Positions 25,415-38,400 are shown, counted from the first letter of the stretch. The stretch is DNA of 64,000 nt from Toxonevra muliebris (GCA_963691655.1 OY829326.1:37475989-37539988), one strand, 5' to 3'. The notes: generated from the letters alone by a model not told the origin. Numbers and translations: made by a program.

Positions 25415-26740
25415 ATACTTTTAGGCAAAAATTCAAAAAACATCAGTACTTTTTCAAATACAGAACGTTTTTTGGATGATTAAATTTGTTCGAAATTGCA
25501 TAGAAATATAGCAGCATTCCAAAAAAAGTCGAAATTCTGCTTGCCAAAACTGGACAGCTCTGCACTAAGTGCATAATTGCTTCAGCTTCCATCATGCCCA
25601 GCGTCTGTAAGTACCGTCTTCAATATATTCAAATAAAAATGATTATTTTGTAATGTTCTTCGCCGAATGGCTACTTCAAATCTTCAAGTAAAGTGGTACT
25701 TAGCATAAGTTTAGGTAGTTTAAAACTTGCTATGTACACTACATAAAATCATATTATATAAATATACCCAACTTATTTGAGGGCTCAATCTTTTACTAAG
25801 ATTATTTGCATAATCAAGATTCATTGCATACTTTTAGGTACACCGCAAAAAAACTCAAAATACACAAATACCAATGAATTCGGAAATACACAATTTATTT
25901 TGGATTATGAAACATGATAATGTCAAGTATTAAATTTTAATTCCATATTGTATGGTACAAAAAAAAATATCCTATAAAAATTCTGCTTGCCAAGTCTGGA
26001 CTGTATCATTTTCTTTACTCAAACCATATTTCATTACTACTTTAGGAGATTTCATGCTAATTAAATTGCACAACTCTTCTCCAGAACTATTCGTGTATTC
26101 AAAACTCATTGTATACTTTAAGGCATACCAAAAATAAAATAGTTAAAATTCATCACAAATAATACATTCTCAAACAGCCAATTTATTTTAGATGGCGAAA
26201 TCTTTTGCAAATTATTTAAATTTATGCTTTACAATTCATTTGAAATTGTATAAAGAAAGTTCCAAAACAACAAAACGCCAAATGCATTGGTGCTTCCAAG
26301 CGCACAAACTGCCGGTATCGTATTTTTTTTTAATCAGTCCTATACGAACTTCATTACGTCAAAATTCCAAGTGAAAATTAATTTCCTTTAAAACCATTTT
26401 ATTACCTTCAACTTTCAACTACACACTTGTTTCAAATTTACTCATAAATAGCATGAATTGAAAATATTGCATAAATAAAAATTTGCTAGTTTCAACGTTC
26501 AATTTTTTGTTTGTTTTTGGATTAAATTGCATATTCGAAATTCATTTCATATCCAAAATTCATTGCATACTTTTAGGCTTACCAAAAAAAAAAAACCATA
26601 TCCAGAAAACATCACAAATAACACATTTTCCAATACACAATTTATTTTAGATGATGAAATCGTTGCAAAATATTTAAATTTAAGCTTTGACACATTCAAC
26701 ATTCGTTCGAAATTGTATAAAAAATGTAGCAGCAAAAAAA
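25415..26740 (+). repeat. Four diverged tandem copies of a ~280-460 bp unit
   Basis: The same ordered words recur four times. ATTCATTGCATACTTTTAGG (or a variant) begins units near 25415, 25818, 26095 and 26552. It is followed by an A-rich spacer, then a CATCACAAATAACACATT-like word, then CAATTTATTTTAGATGATGA, then TTCGAAATTGTATA. Units 1 and 2 also share TTCTGCTTGCCAA (about 25538 and 25981). Spacing is irregular, so this is an old, decayed array rather than a fresh satellite. No coding capacity. Confidence 0.65.
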
Positions 26741-26744
26741 AAAA

Positions 26745-27977
26745 ATATATATAATAATAATAAACGAATCAAAACAACAGAAAATCCTTAACAAATAAGT
26801 GCAAATAATCAAAATTAGCAAAATATTAAAAGTAAAAAAAGTTAACCAGAATAAAAAAGTTAGTTAAATAAATAGCAAAATATAAATATAAAAATCCGTT
26901 ATTATTGAAGAGCTGAGTGAATTTTTTTGGTGTCTATTTAAACGTTATTTGTTGGCTGTCGTTCTCCCTCTCGTCGTTTGTAGTGCGTTCATTTAAACTA
27001 AATTCACACGCACACACACACGCACATCTAAAACCAAATATATATGCAAATAAATTAAATTAATTAAATATATATGTAAATGTTATAAAATAAGTAAAGT
27101 GTAATGATCAAAATCAAAAATCGCTCATGCGAGAAAAGTGTGATTGTAAATAATATTAAATGTATAAATATAAATATAAATTTAACGATTATTAGTATTT
27201 AACAAAACGAAAATGTGTTCATAAATTTATTTGTGATTTAATTTAATTAAACCAAAAATTAGTTAAATTTTGAAATTATTCGTTGTATCCTTAAGGGAAA
27301 AAAGTTCGTCGTCGTCGCATTTGTCGTTGCTGATGCTTGAGAAAACTTCATGCGCGCGCGCGTCGTCGTACTTTACAAATACACAGTTTTAGGTTAACAG
27401 AAGCGTTAATTTTGTCGTCAAAATTAAACGCGAAAGCCTTGAAAAGGTGCTCGCATTAGCTTTCAAACGAAGCGAAGCAGCACTGAAGAGCTTTTAGTAT
27501 AATATAGTGCATACAGACATAGATATTTAATTCAAAATAATTATACCTTACACATATTGATATTGATCACAAAATAATAATAAAGTTATTTAAATTTAAT
27601 AAAACAAATGTGGGCATGTTGCATGCTGCAAATAAAACATCAACGATAACAACAACAACAACAGCAACCACAGCATCTGAAACTCAACGAATTACAACAA
27701 TAACTATTGCAGCCGCAGCAACAACTCGCACAACCACTTTTCCTATTGTCGTACACCACGCACTTTCGACCGCAACTTTCGCTTTTTCCTTTCGTCGCCG
27801 CCTCCGCTTTACGACAAGTTGCTTAAAAACAACGACACCAATTTTGTTCTTGCACTACTACCCTTCATTTTCGTCGTCGTCGTTCCGCCGTCCTTCCTCT
27901 TCCTCCCATCGTTACACACAACCCGAACAACAAGTGACGGCGCATCGTCGTTTTCGCATCGCCTGTGCGTCGCTTAG
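26745..27977 (+). promoter_or_regulatory. Presumed 5' leader or promoter region of the main gene
   Basis: AT-rich DNA gives way to CG-containing words at about 27300-27480 (GTCGTCGTCG, GCGCGCGCGTCGTCG) and then to CAN-rich DNA leading into the long open frame. TATTTAAA lies at 26935-26942 and a TCATTT initiator-like word at 26989-26994, but their spacing does not make a canonical core promoter. ATGs at 27608 and 27616 are the first near the coding exon; the 27608 one opens only a 13-codon frame. Confidence 0.35.
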
Positions 27978-28083
27978 CCGCTCATTCTGGCCGCCTCACA
28001 ACATAGCGAAAGCGACAATAACAACTCTGTTAGCGGCAGTGGCAGCGATAAGAAGACCTTCTCGTTGCATTGCTGTTGCGTGA
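27616..28083 (+). other. Overlapping Thr/Ser-rich open frame, status unclear
   Basis: An ATG at 27616 (G at -3) opens 155 codons rich in Thr, Ala, Ser and Arg, ending TGA at 28081-28083. It overlaps the start of the main coding exon in a different frame. It could be an upstream open frame, the true N-terminus joined by splicing or a frameshift to the main frame, or merely a by-product of CAN repeats. The composition looks like repeat translation, so I do not call it a gene. Confidence 0.2.
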
Positions 28084-31000
28084 TAGTCGACATAACGCCA
28101 GTTTCACAAGCCGGTCGTTTGACATCAGCAACAACGGCCTCGGGAAGGGATGCAACCGCTGGTGGTGGCGGCGGCAGTGCTGCTGGTGGTGGCAGTGGCG
28201 TCCTAGGCGATGGCGTCTCACAGTTAGCGAGCAGTCTCTTTCGTTTTGGCAGTAAGAAACGTGGCGTTTGCATATGTAATACACAGTGTCGCCTGCAGTC
28301 ATTGGGTGAAGGGCCGTTGGGTCCGACAATTAAAACTCATCATGGTTCGTTAGATCGTTTGCTGCAACAGCAACAGCAGCAGCAACAAACAGAGCAGCAG
28401 CAGCAGCAGCAACAACGTCAATTGCAACCAGCTGCCGGCGCCGTCGCTGTACGCTCTATACGAGGCGTGGTAGGCGGTGGTGGCAGTGGCGCATTACTCG
28501 GTTCCACCGAATCAGATGGTGATGGAGATGATGAAAAAGAAGCCGATGCCGCACCACCACGTCCACCTTCACGCGCCAAACCGAATGTGCGCCAAATGAA
28601 GGAAGAATTCGATCGCGGGGTGGAGGTAGAAAAGTTTTACCATCAAATCAATGGTGACATTTTTGAGATTACAAGGCGAGTGCGTGCACGCGACGAGGAC
28701 ACCATTGAGCAGAAAGTTATCAAGCGAAAAGGTTCGGTGCGCTTGCCACCAGAACCTCCACCTAGACACCCGCATATACATACGCACATACACGACCATG
28801 GGCATGGTCATGGGCATGGTCACGGGCATCATCATCGGCATGCTGCCGCGCCTCCTGAGGATCACAGACCCCAACTTCCGCCAAGGCGTCAGAAAAGTGC
28901 TGAAGAGGTGCCAGTCTCTAAGAGTGCATCACGTGCCCCTGATGAGCTTGAATGGTTCGATCGTAAAGCGCAGCAACGGCATTCTGCACGCTCTGCAGAG
29001 AGCGGTGCAGTACGCGAGGAAACAATGGATTGGCTGGAGCGACAACGTGGTCCAGTACGTACCTCATCAGGCCCTAGTGAGATAACTGTGATGAAGGATG
29101 AGGTGCCAGACTGGCTGCTAGAGCACCTGCCGCATAAGCGTACGCCTACCGAACGACAACAGCAGACCGATTCGAAAGCGAGTACATCTTCGTATGCGAA
29201 AGCTTTGAAAGAAGAACTGACAGAGCTTCTGAAAAAACCGCTGTCCCGTCAAAGTTCTGGACCTGGTGAATTTTCGCTCTTGAAAACCGATATAGTTGAG
29301 TGGCTAACGAAACTGCAGCAGTCATCGAAATTAACATCGCGCGATGAAACCGCGAATTTACGGCGACCGCATCATCGCCGAAATGGCAGCGGTGACACGC
29401 CACGCTCACACTCACAAGAAGATGCTTCTATCGCCCAGCAGGCATCTCGCAAACGGCACTCTCTTGGGCATAGCGATCGCAGTGAAGAGGAAATTCTCGA
29501 TTGGATTGCTTATCCACTGAACCGATTGCAATCCATTGGTAAAACACCTACTGCACAGCAGCCTACTGAGAGGAGAGCGGCAGCACAAAGTAGCTACGCC
29601 GATGTACACCATAAACCCGTTACGCAGCCTCCACAACCAACCGGCCCACAGCAACTGTCCGAACGTCGTCCCCATCACGATCAACGCGCACACGACCGAT
29701 CACGTGAACGGAAATTGAGGCATTCAGCCAGCGAAGTGGTCACCGCACAAACAACATCCGCCGTTACACCTAGCCAATTAGAACGTCTCTATGCGAAACC
29801 ACACAAAGAACGCTATCAGTATGTGCCCAAGGATAAAGACATGCTACCGCCGCAATTGCCTCCCAAGGAGACCGCCGCCACCACTATGATCACTGCCGCT
29901 CCACCCCCATGCTCTGCAGCAACTGCGCGCGAATCGAAACGTGAGCGCTCGCGCCGCCATCAAACTCAACGCTCGGCTACGGTGTCCGACATGTCCGGCC
30001 ACCATAACGGCGGACTGAAACGGAAATCCTCCTCAGCCGAACGAGCTCCACGCTCTCCATCGCCCTGCAATGATCCCTCCTGCCCACTGTTACCCATTTG
30101 CACTGATCCACACTGCCGTTTTCTGGAATGTCAAGCAGCCGCTCTGCTGCAGCAGCAACCAGTCAGCCGTTCTGTCACTACGTCCGCCTCCACGACAAAC
30201 CTCGCGCGCCATCAACAAGTGGCAAGGGCGCAAATGCACACAGTGCCTCCGCATGCCGCATCCGACGACACGCCTACGCCACCACCACCGCCCGCTCTAC
30301 TGCTGCAGCGTAAACTGGTGATTTGTCACGAGTGTCGCTCGTGCGCACCGTTGCTCAGCTGCCAGAATCGCAAGTGCTTAAATGCCGCCAAGTGCAACTC
30401 ACTGCCACGCTGTGCGGCCGACTTCAATCGACTGCGTACATCACTCGCACAACCACCGGCAACGCTCGATGATATTGAACCAGCACCTGAAACGCCTTCA
30501 CCGCAAATGCAACAACGCCACGGCAACGGCGGCATGCATTATCGCAGCAATTCACAACCGAATACACTGCAGCGCGGTGATTCGCGTGCATCCTTATGGC
30601 AGGACGATCTTCCTCCGCCACCTGTTGCAGCACCAACACTCATCAGTAGTAAACATCTTTACAACGGACGCGGTGCTAATGGCAATGGAACACCAAATGG
30701 TAAACTTATGAAATCTGCATCGGCAGCATCGCTCAACTCACGTCGGCGTCGCCATAAAACAGTTCATTTTGGTGAGAATCTACTGCGTGAAGTATGCCAG
30801 AATCGTAAACTAATCAAAACTGAACAAGTTCCGTCCGGTTCGGCGCCCATGAAGTCCAACATTCAAATGCTATACAATTTCGTTGAAGGTGTGCTGAGCG
30901 CATGGGTCGATGATGATGAGGATCAGGTACGTTCAGGTGCGGAATCTGAACCGGAACATGGTACTATGGCATTAAAGCCAATACATCGCTGCAATCGCTT

Positions 31001-31136
31001 GCGTTATCAGTGCATCAAGCGAATTGTCGAAGAAGCAGCTGAGCTTCACGGTACACTTAAACTAGGCAATTCACGTTATCGCCACAGGCATTGGCGAAGT
31101 ACGGCGAAGCAGTGCAATGAAATGTTCTTAAGAAAG
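27978..31136 (+). CDS. Long coding exon of an unrecognised low-complexity adaptor-like protein (partial gene)
   Basis: The frame is open from 27978 (just after TAG at 27975) through the splice donor at 31136/31137 and on to TAA at 31266. The first in-frame ATG is only at 28596, so the true start is uncertain. Order of features: Ser/Asn-rich start; Gly-rich tract; [16 protein letters not shown]; polyQ (28365-28416); Gly-rich and acidic patches; His/Gly tract (28770-28845); five short acidic-hydrophobic-Trp motifs with Trp codons at 28953, 29031, 29112, 29301 and 29502; Pro-rich PPLPP-type segments; Cys clusters at 30066-30131 and 30324-30413; KTVHF, a PP1-docking-type motif, at 30756-30770; and a basic C-terminal part of the exon ending MFLRK. 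No signal peptide, membrane segment or enzyme domain is visible. It is probably an intracellular scaffold. I do not recognise an ortholog. Codon use and complexity are far more coding-like than anything else in the window except the retrotransposon. Confidence 0.8.
28365..28416 (+). repeat. CAG/CAA repeat encoding polyglutamine
   Basis: Two runs of mixed CAA and CAG codons separated by Thr-Glu, in frame in the main coding exon. Mixed codons argue for selection at the protein level rather than a pure triplet expansion. Confidence 0.9.
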
Positions 31137-31142
31137 GTAAGT
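31137..31142 (+). other. 5' splice donor ending the coding exon, phase 0
   Basis: AAG|GTAAGT matches the donor consensus at every position. The reading frame is at a codon boundary here. The frame continues 43 codons into the intron before a TAA at 31266, and the codons after the donor (Lys/Leu/Asn/Phe-rich) no longer look like the protein before it, which supports splicing at this point. Confidence 0.85.
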
Positions 31143-31814
31143 TTGAAGTTGAAGAAAGAAGATGAATTGAAACTGTACTTTCTTAATGTATTTAAAATTG
31201 ATCTTAAATTTAACAACTGCGCATTTCGTTACTCTAATTTAGATTTAGAGTCTAACACATACAATTAAACTTTTTTGTATCTACCACTATCTCTACCACT
31301 ATTCACAGTTATTGATTATGTATTCCAATTTGACTACTCATAGTTTTTTCCAATACCTAGTGCGAATTCTAATCAATTCAGTAAAAACGGATTAGATGCC
31401 ATAATCTGGCAACCTCATTCATAGCAATCCTGTACAAGAACAACAGCAAAATGAACCAAAAAAAAAAAAAAACAAAACCAACACTTTACTACCAAATCCA
31501 ATTTAATTATTAACAAAAATAACAAATTTTATCAATATAATCCGCAAAATCACTGTCACTAATACATGCTGAACTAAAAGTGTCTCTCTGTCTCCGCCTC
31601 ACACAGATAAATAGGCAGACAAACACACACATACAATAAAGAGAGAACAAAAATTAATGTGTGTGTAGCTACTAGCAAACAATGGCTGTTAAATGTGAAC
31701 AAAAGCGACGCGGCAATAAATGTCTCATTCATTTTTGCTGCCTCGGTTTTTCCCTCCCTATTCTTCCTTCTACTTTACCATACAATTTTTTTGCCTTGCC
31801 TGTTTTATTATTAC

Positions 31815-31847
<33 letters not shown>

Positions 31848-32057
31848 GAAGCCGCGTCATGGATTAAGTAATTTCTATGTGAACGATAATGGATACGCTC
31901 GATAGAGATACTTTAGTTTGGTATTACGAAAAAAAAAGACAAAAATATAATAATAATGCCGAGTGTAGTGTATGTATATGCAATAATACAACAACAAAAG
32001 CAGAAACATAACAGCAACAAATAATAATTATAGCAGCAGAATAAAAGAGCTCATTCG

Positions 32058-32081
32058 TCTCTCTCTCTCTCTCTCTCTCTC
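32058..32081. repeat. (TC)12 microsatellite
   Basis: Twelve uninterrupted TC units. On the opposite strand this is a GAGA tract, a possible GAGA-factor target, but nothing else marks it as regulatory. Confidence 0.9.
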
Positions 32082-35000
32082 ATCCTCTTTGTTATAACAT
32101 TGAAGAGCATGGATTAAAAATTAATGCGACTTCAAATTATTATCATTTAGCTGATGATATTTGAATGAGTGTGTATAAGCGTATGTGTCTGTGTATCTAC
32201 GGAAAAAGAGAAAAATATCATGAATGGATGGACCATTTTTATCTAGTACGAGTATTTATATTTTGTGCTTAGATACACGAAAATAAAAAAAAATAGAATA
32301 AATAATAAGTCTCTAATGTAGTAATATTCATTCATGGTCTAGTAGTTTATGTGGGCGTTTAATGCCAGATGAAAAGATAAGCCACATACGCATACATACA
32401 TATCTTTACTCATTGAAGTAAGTACCTACCTAATATTAGAAATGATAATATTTTTATTATTTAACGCTCAGTGTAATGAAATGAAATGAAATGTGTAATT
32501 CAGACATATATATATATATACCAATGTTTCCTATTAATTTTCTCTTTTTAATATAAAGATGAATATTTTGAGCTGTGTAGCTAAAGGTTATGAGTTATTA
32601 AATAACATCTTATTTTTATTTCATTCTTTAAGTAAAGGTGTAAAAGTTTGACTGATATCTGTCAAATAAATTCATAGAACATATGACCATTATAGGGAAT
32701 CGAAATTACTAAAATCAGTTAACCAGAAGTCTGTATACGAACCCCAAAAAAGTACTCACTGTGAATTGATAGGAGTGTATCTGTGAGAATTAGATTCAAC
32801 TTACCTACTGAATATTTGGTTTGGGATTTGTTGATATGTTCTGTATTTCAAGTCCCATAGTACGAAAATCGCTTCTCTTTTTCCAAAGACACACAGATAT
32901 CATTGGTCAGTGTAGCTTATGTCTATGACAACGTAAATAGTTACGTTTCAAAATAATGCAATTATATCTATCGCTATCGTTTTGTGCAAGACTGTCACAA
33001 GTAAAAAAAAAAAACAGATTTTCATTTCGCATTGAGAGATTTTAATAAACTACCACTAAGTAAAACATAAAAATGGCAAAACTAATTAATTTTCAATTTT
33101 GTTAGAAAATGTAAAGTTGCTCTCCCGAAAAAAAAATTCCTGAAAAAGTGCTCGAAGTACCGCCAGGACATAGTTTGGACCCCCGTAACAAAAAAAATAA
33201 AGCTTTGCAAATATGATGACTATTCAGGAATTTCTGCGATTAAGTTTTTCTGATTTTTTTTCGAAGGACCCAGAGAATGTATTTGTCAATGTAGCTAGTA
33301 ATGAGTTGTAACCAACTTCCAAAAACTATACAAATTTATATATGAAGAAGCACTGTTTTACTTGTTATCTACATTATTATTATAATTGTTGACATGGTTT
33401 TTGACATTATCTACATTTGTGACATCATTTTTAACATATTTGCTTATGCTTTCTACATTGCTACCGCTATTCTCATTACCAGAATGTTTTTTTACGCAGA
33501 CGTTGATGCATTTATTAACATTGTTTACACTATTGACATAATTTTGACCATACTGTGTAAAAAAATTGAAAAAACACGATTAGGTTATTTTTTTTTTATG
33601 GAAAATGAGCACACTTGGGAAGTTAAATGAATGCTAAGCATTGTATTGATTTAGATAGTTTAAAGTTAGAAGAAAATTAAGTTAGAATTCGATAAAATCA
33701 TGATTGTCTACATAAATATTTACAAGGTACTTATTCCGCTACTTTTAGTACTTTTTTTTTATTACATATCCGTAAGTGATCCAGTTACATCCAAAAATTT
33801 GCTGTAATGATTGAAATCATAATATTTTGATTTTTTGATGACATTTTTCAGATATTTTACATAGACTCTCGAAATTAACGTTTCAAGCTTGAGATGTGGA
33901 AAGGAAATATTTTTCCGAACTTTTTCTCAGAAAGTCAGGGTTGAGCATAAAGCATATGTGGAAATGCTTCAACCTGGGAGTGCAAAAGAAAAGGTGAAAG
34001 GTCAGGTTGGTTAGGAAGGCTTTCACTCTAACCTTCTGCATGTAAACACACTTAAAGGCTCATTGTGATACCACAGTGGAATCGTACGACTCTTTCAATT
34101 ACAAAGTGGAGAACCCAGAAAAAAACATTATTAATTTAGCCACATAAGTTCTTAATTTTTATGGTTAGACTAGTTAAGAAAAGAGAGCCTGGCAGTTTGA
34201 GTCTTCTCCTAACCTGAGATGGACATTAACATACATATGTTGAAAAAGAAGGAAAGAAAAAAATTGAATTCATGTTTCTTATGTACTTAATAGAATAAAG
34301 CAAATTATAGAAACATGTTTTACGCGTAATTTTTTGCGTTTGAAAAATATAGTCCCTGATGAAATAAAACCTTAAAAGTTATATTTATTTTATCCTTTGG
34401 TCAGTGGAAAACGCTATTCGAACTATTGGGAACCATTAATTATTCATCTTTCTGCTTTTCATTTCTTTCCACACCACTGATTCCCATTATTCATTCACAT
34501 TGTTCGTTTAAGCATGAGCTAAAAACTCTTTAGAAAAGACACTCCTTCCCATATACATAGACACAAAAGTATAACATCATGATCCTATTAAATACCACAA
34601 TATCACATTATTCAAAGTGCAATTTTCTTATGGAATTATATTAAAGCCCTCCACCCCTTCTTTCCTTTCGACCCTTCCCCCCCTCTTAGACTCTACTCAC
34701 ATTAAACTTCTTCATCACAACAACAATTAATAAATAAGGATTTCTGTTTCAACTAACCACTAAAACTGAGTCTTAAGTGCCTATTATGCAAAAGACTAAG
34801 AAGAAGAAGATGAAAAAGCAAACAAACAAAAAAACAAAAAAAAAACCCAATAAAAACTGTGAATTATGTAGGTGTAGCATGAAATCTTAAGGCTAACACT
34901 AAAGCCGCAAAAACTCATCAAAATAATCACAGCTAAAAATCAACAAATCTGCTGCTAGCTACTACTACTCCTAGAACTTTCAGGAAAAACGCAATGCAGC

Positions 35001-35377
35001 ACGCAAACGAACGAACGAAGGCATCTATGTTGTAGTTACAACCAGGCAACTCTACTACTACAGTACAAATAATGTAGCCTGGTCGAATGATGGGCTGGTG
35101 GCCTGGTGTAAAATTTACCCCCATCATTTCATCTTTAGCATTCATGATCGTTGTGGTGTTTTGTTGTTAATGACTTTAAGCATTTCATGCTACTCTATCT
35201 CTATTCGGTCATTCTGTCTCTTTCATTCTCCAAAATCATTTATATATTTTGTATATAGCTTTACTAAGAGCTGGTAAAACTTTATTTGACCACAAAACTA
35301 TGAAATCGTATTTCGTGCTGTCGATATTTTGGCAAGTCGAATTGCATTACTATGTCAGCTAACTGTTGTTGTTCCTA

Positions 35378-35450
35378 TTGCTGCTGCTGCTGCTGTGTTG
35401 GTTGCTATTGCTTTACTTCCTTATTGCAGCAGCAGCAACAGCAACAGCAA
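35378..35450. repeat. CTG run facing a CAG/CAA run (potential hairpin)
   Basis: TTGCTGCTGCTGCTGCTG (35378-35395) is followed about 30 bp later by GCAGCAGCAGCAACAGC and further CAACAGCAAC. The two runs are largely complementary and could form a long triplet-repeat hairpin. Confidence 0.7.
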
Positions 35451-38400
35451 CGCAAATGGCAACCAAGAATATTCATTTCTCTTTTGGTAAACGAAAAATG
35501 AAAAAAAAAAGAAAAAACTATAGAATAAGGAATACATTTCGAAAGCTTGTGTAAAATTTAAAACATTTCTTCAAAGATTTATGACCTCTAGCATAACATC
35601 CTTGAGTTTCTTTTTTTTTTTGTTTTACCAACCAGCGCAGCGCACTTTCTTCTTTCATTCTTTGAAACGAGCAAAGCATAAACGATGACTTGAGCACATA
35701 AATTGGAATTCTACACTTAGCTAAGCTTGTCGATTTATACCGCTTTTAGTGCTGCTTGCTTTTACTTTCTTGGTAGCTAGCTAGCGTATGGCGTAAAATG
35801 GGCGAATGTTTGCGTTGCATTTGGTGCTTTGGTGCCACTACATCAAGCATAAAATTGTTAAAGGATGAAAGAAAATAAAAGGAAAGTTTGCTCACTGCTT
35901 CTGTTACATGGTTGATGTGAGCTGAGTGTGTTCGTATATATGTTTGTTTGATCGTAAAGTTTCTGCTAATAGAAAAGTGTGTGTGTGTGTGTGTTTTAAA
36001 TTATTTTAAAACGTTGGAAACTGTATGAGTTTAATTGGAATTGGGATTAAGTGAAAAGTTGGCTATACACCGCACTTTGTTCTTTTTATGGATTTTTATA
36101 AATAACTTGTATACAGATTTATATTAGAACATACTTTTAATAACCAAATTCTAAAAATTATTACAAAGGCATATGTATTTAAGCGTTGAATAAATGTTTC
36201 TAATATGCCCAGAAACTAAGAATAAATGAGAGACTTATACGAGATTTGGATAGATCCTTTGAATATAAAAGGGAAATGTAAAACCTTTGAAGGGAGAATA
36301 ATAGGAATGTTATAGGTTTTCTGGAAGGATATTTTTATCTATCATCCACCTATCACCTTCATACACTTAAGTTGTCAGCAGTAATAGAATGGTGACTTTG
36401 TAGGAAAGGGTAGAATCTATAGAACATACTTTCTTATTGTTCTAAAACAACTATAAAACGGGGCATTTTCTTTAAGAACTTTTTAAGCCCATGGTACATA
36501 TGAAAAAATTTTATGTTATGAAGTTTAACTGGTTGTATACTGCATAACCTGATCACAGGTTAAATAAATTTTATATTTAAGTATATTGCTTTTTAGATAA
36601 AACTTCTCGCGAAGCCACTAAACCGTCAACTGAGTATTTTCTATTCATATAGTCTGAAAGAAAGCTATTCTAGTAAGCACTGTAAAGCCTAAAGAATGCC
36701 GAATCATTTAATAGAAGAACCGAAGTAAAATTAAATCCATTTTCCATCACATATTCTTTGTTTTATAGTCTTTTTGTTTTTTCTAAGGAATTTACAATAT
36801 TTTCAATAATTGAGATTTCTAACTTGAATATTTCTCAGTTTCTAAAAATCGCTATTTGAATCAGAGCTACTTTTCTAAGACTATTATCTTTTTTATTTTC
36901 AACACTTGATGTTTGGGGTTTTGTGTTGTTATTTAAATCAAGATTCTTACAGTTTTCAATGAAAGCGATTTGGGTTTGTATTATTGCAATACCAAAGTAT
37001 TGTGATTTAAGATTTAGATACTTTTTTTTCACAGATAGTGATTGAGATTAGTAGTTTTCGTTTAAATCCTTATATAAATCAAAAAAATTTCTATTCAAAA
37101 TAAATGATTTAGATTCCTGTTTTTTCCATCTTCAATTATTGTTAAGTTCTTTTATTCCTGTAAGGTTGAAAATGATTTGGGTTTGTATTTTTTAAACTCT
37201 CTATCTTTCGAAATATTAATTACTGTACAGTAAATCAGTTGGAGTCCGCAAAGCGAGCAGCAAATTGTCCATAATCCTCCTCTTCTATTTCTATGTATAT
37301 TCAAAATTAAATCCAGAAACTAATTTAGATTCCCCTTCTGCAAAATCCCAGAAAATCGTTGAGTCTTACAATGAATTTGAAATCACACCTCTACAGATAC
37401 TGAGATACATTAGCATATCCTAGGAAAGTTTCGGAGGTTATAATGGGTGTTCTTCAAAATGTTGCTTAACCCTTTTGGGGCCGTAAGGAAACCAAAGAAG
37501 GTAGCGCAAAAACTCGCCTGGATTCGTGCTAGCTTTTTCATCAAAATATAAATTTCCGCCCCTGAAGGCCTAAATTCTCATAGGTCACTAACGACCCTAT
37601 GGCCCTCAATGGGAATTGTCTACAAAACTGTTTAGTACATATTTTTAGATATTTTTTTGAAGATGGACAAAGTTTTATACCATTAATTTTTTACTTTACT
37701 TGCAGCACAATCAAGTTTCGTTTTAATGAATATAAATTTATTAAAATCGTTGTGGAAAACCTAAAAAAACGGATTTTGTGCCAGGTGGCCAGTAGTACCG
37801 TTAAAAAATAAAAAACCTAAGTATTCTCAGCTTCTCTTTCTTCGCTCGTTTATGACAAAAGTTTTCTGGAATATTTTTGTTTACAATTTTGAGCGGATCA
37901 AATTCAAATTGAACGTTAACCTATTATTCTTAACTTCTTCCCCTCCTTTATCGATCATCGCAATGCTTTGCATTCATAAGGACATTCCATGCGAGTTGAT
38001 AATTCATTATAACAAAAAAATATTGATGAGTAACTACATATTTGGATAAAGATCTGAACTGAAAAAGAAATAGTAAAATGTTTCCAAAACTGACTTTGAA
38101 AATCGCTTTTCAATTCGCAAAATTATAGATAACTTCAAGATTGTTATAGTGTACCTAATCGACCATCTGAGCAAGACATCTGCTGAACTGTGGATGGATT
38201 TCGTACGATTTACTCTATCAAGAATGTAATATCAACACTTCTTAGGTATACTCATACACTCATACTGATGACAATATCACAACTGTAAACAAAAAGATTG
38301 AAAAAGATTCTAATATATCGATTCGTTTTCAGTCTCAGCAATTGAAACTCTATTTCTCCATTACGTGAAAAACTTTGCATGGCACTGATCTACCGAGATG

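Noticed and set aside
32800..32830. Minus-strand CAGTAG|GTAAGT
   Set aside because: The donor half is perfect, but the preceding minus-strand sequence is purine-rich and no minus-strand gene is present.
37469..37800. piggyBac-like element starting TTAACCCTTTTGGGG
   Set aside because: No matching right end with TTAA was found; only a lone end-like word.
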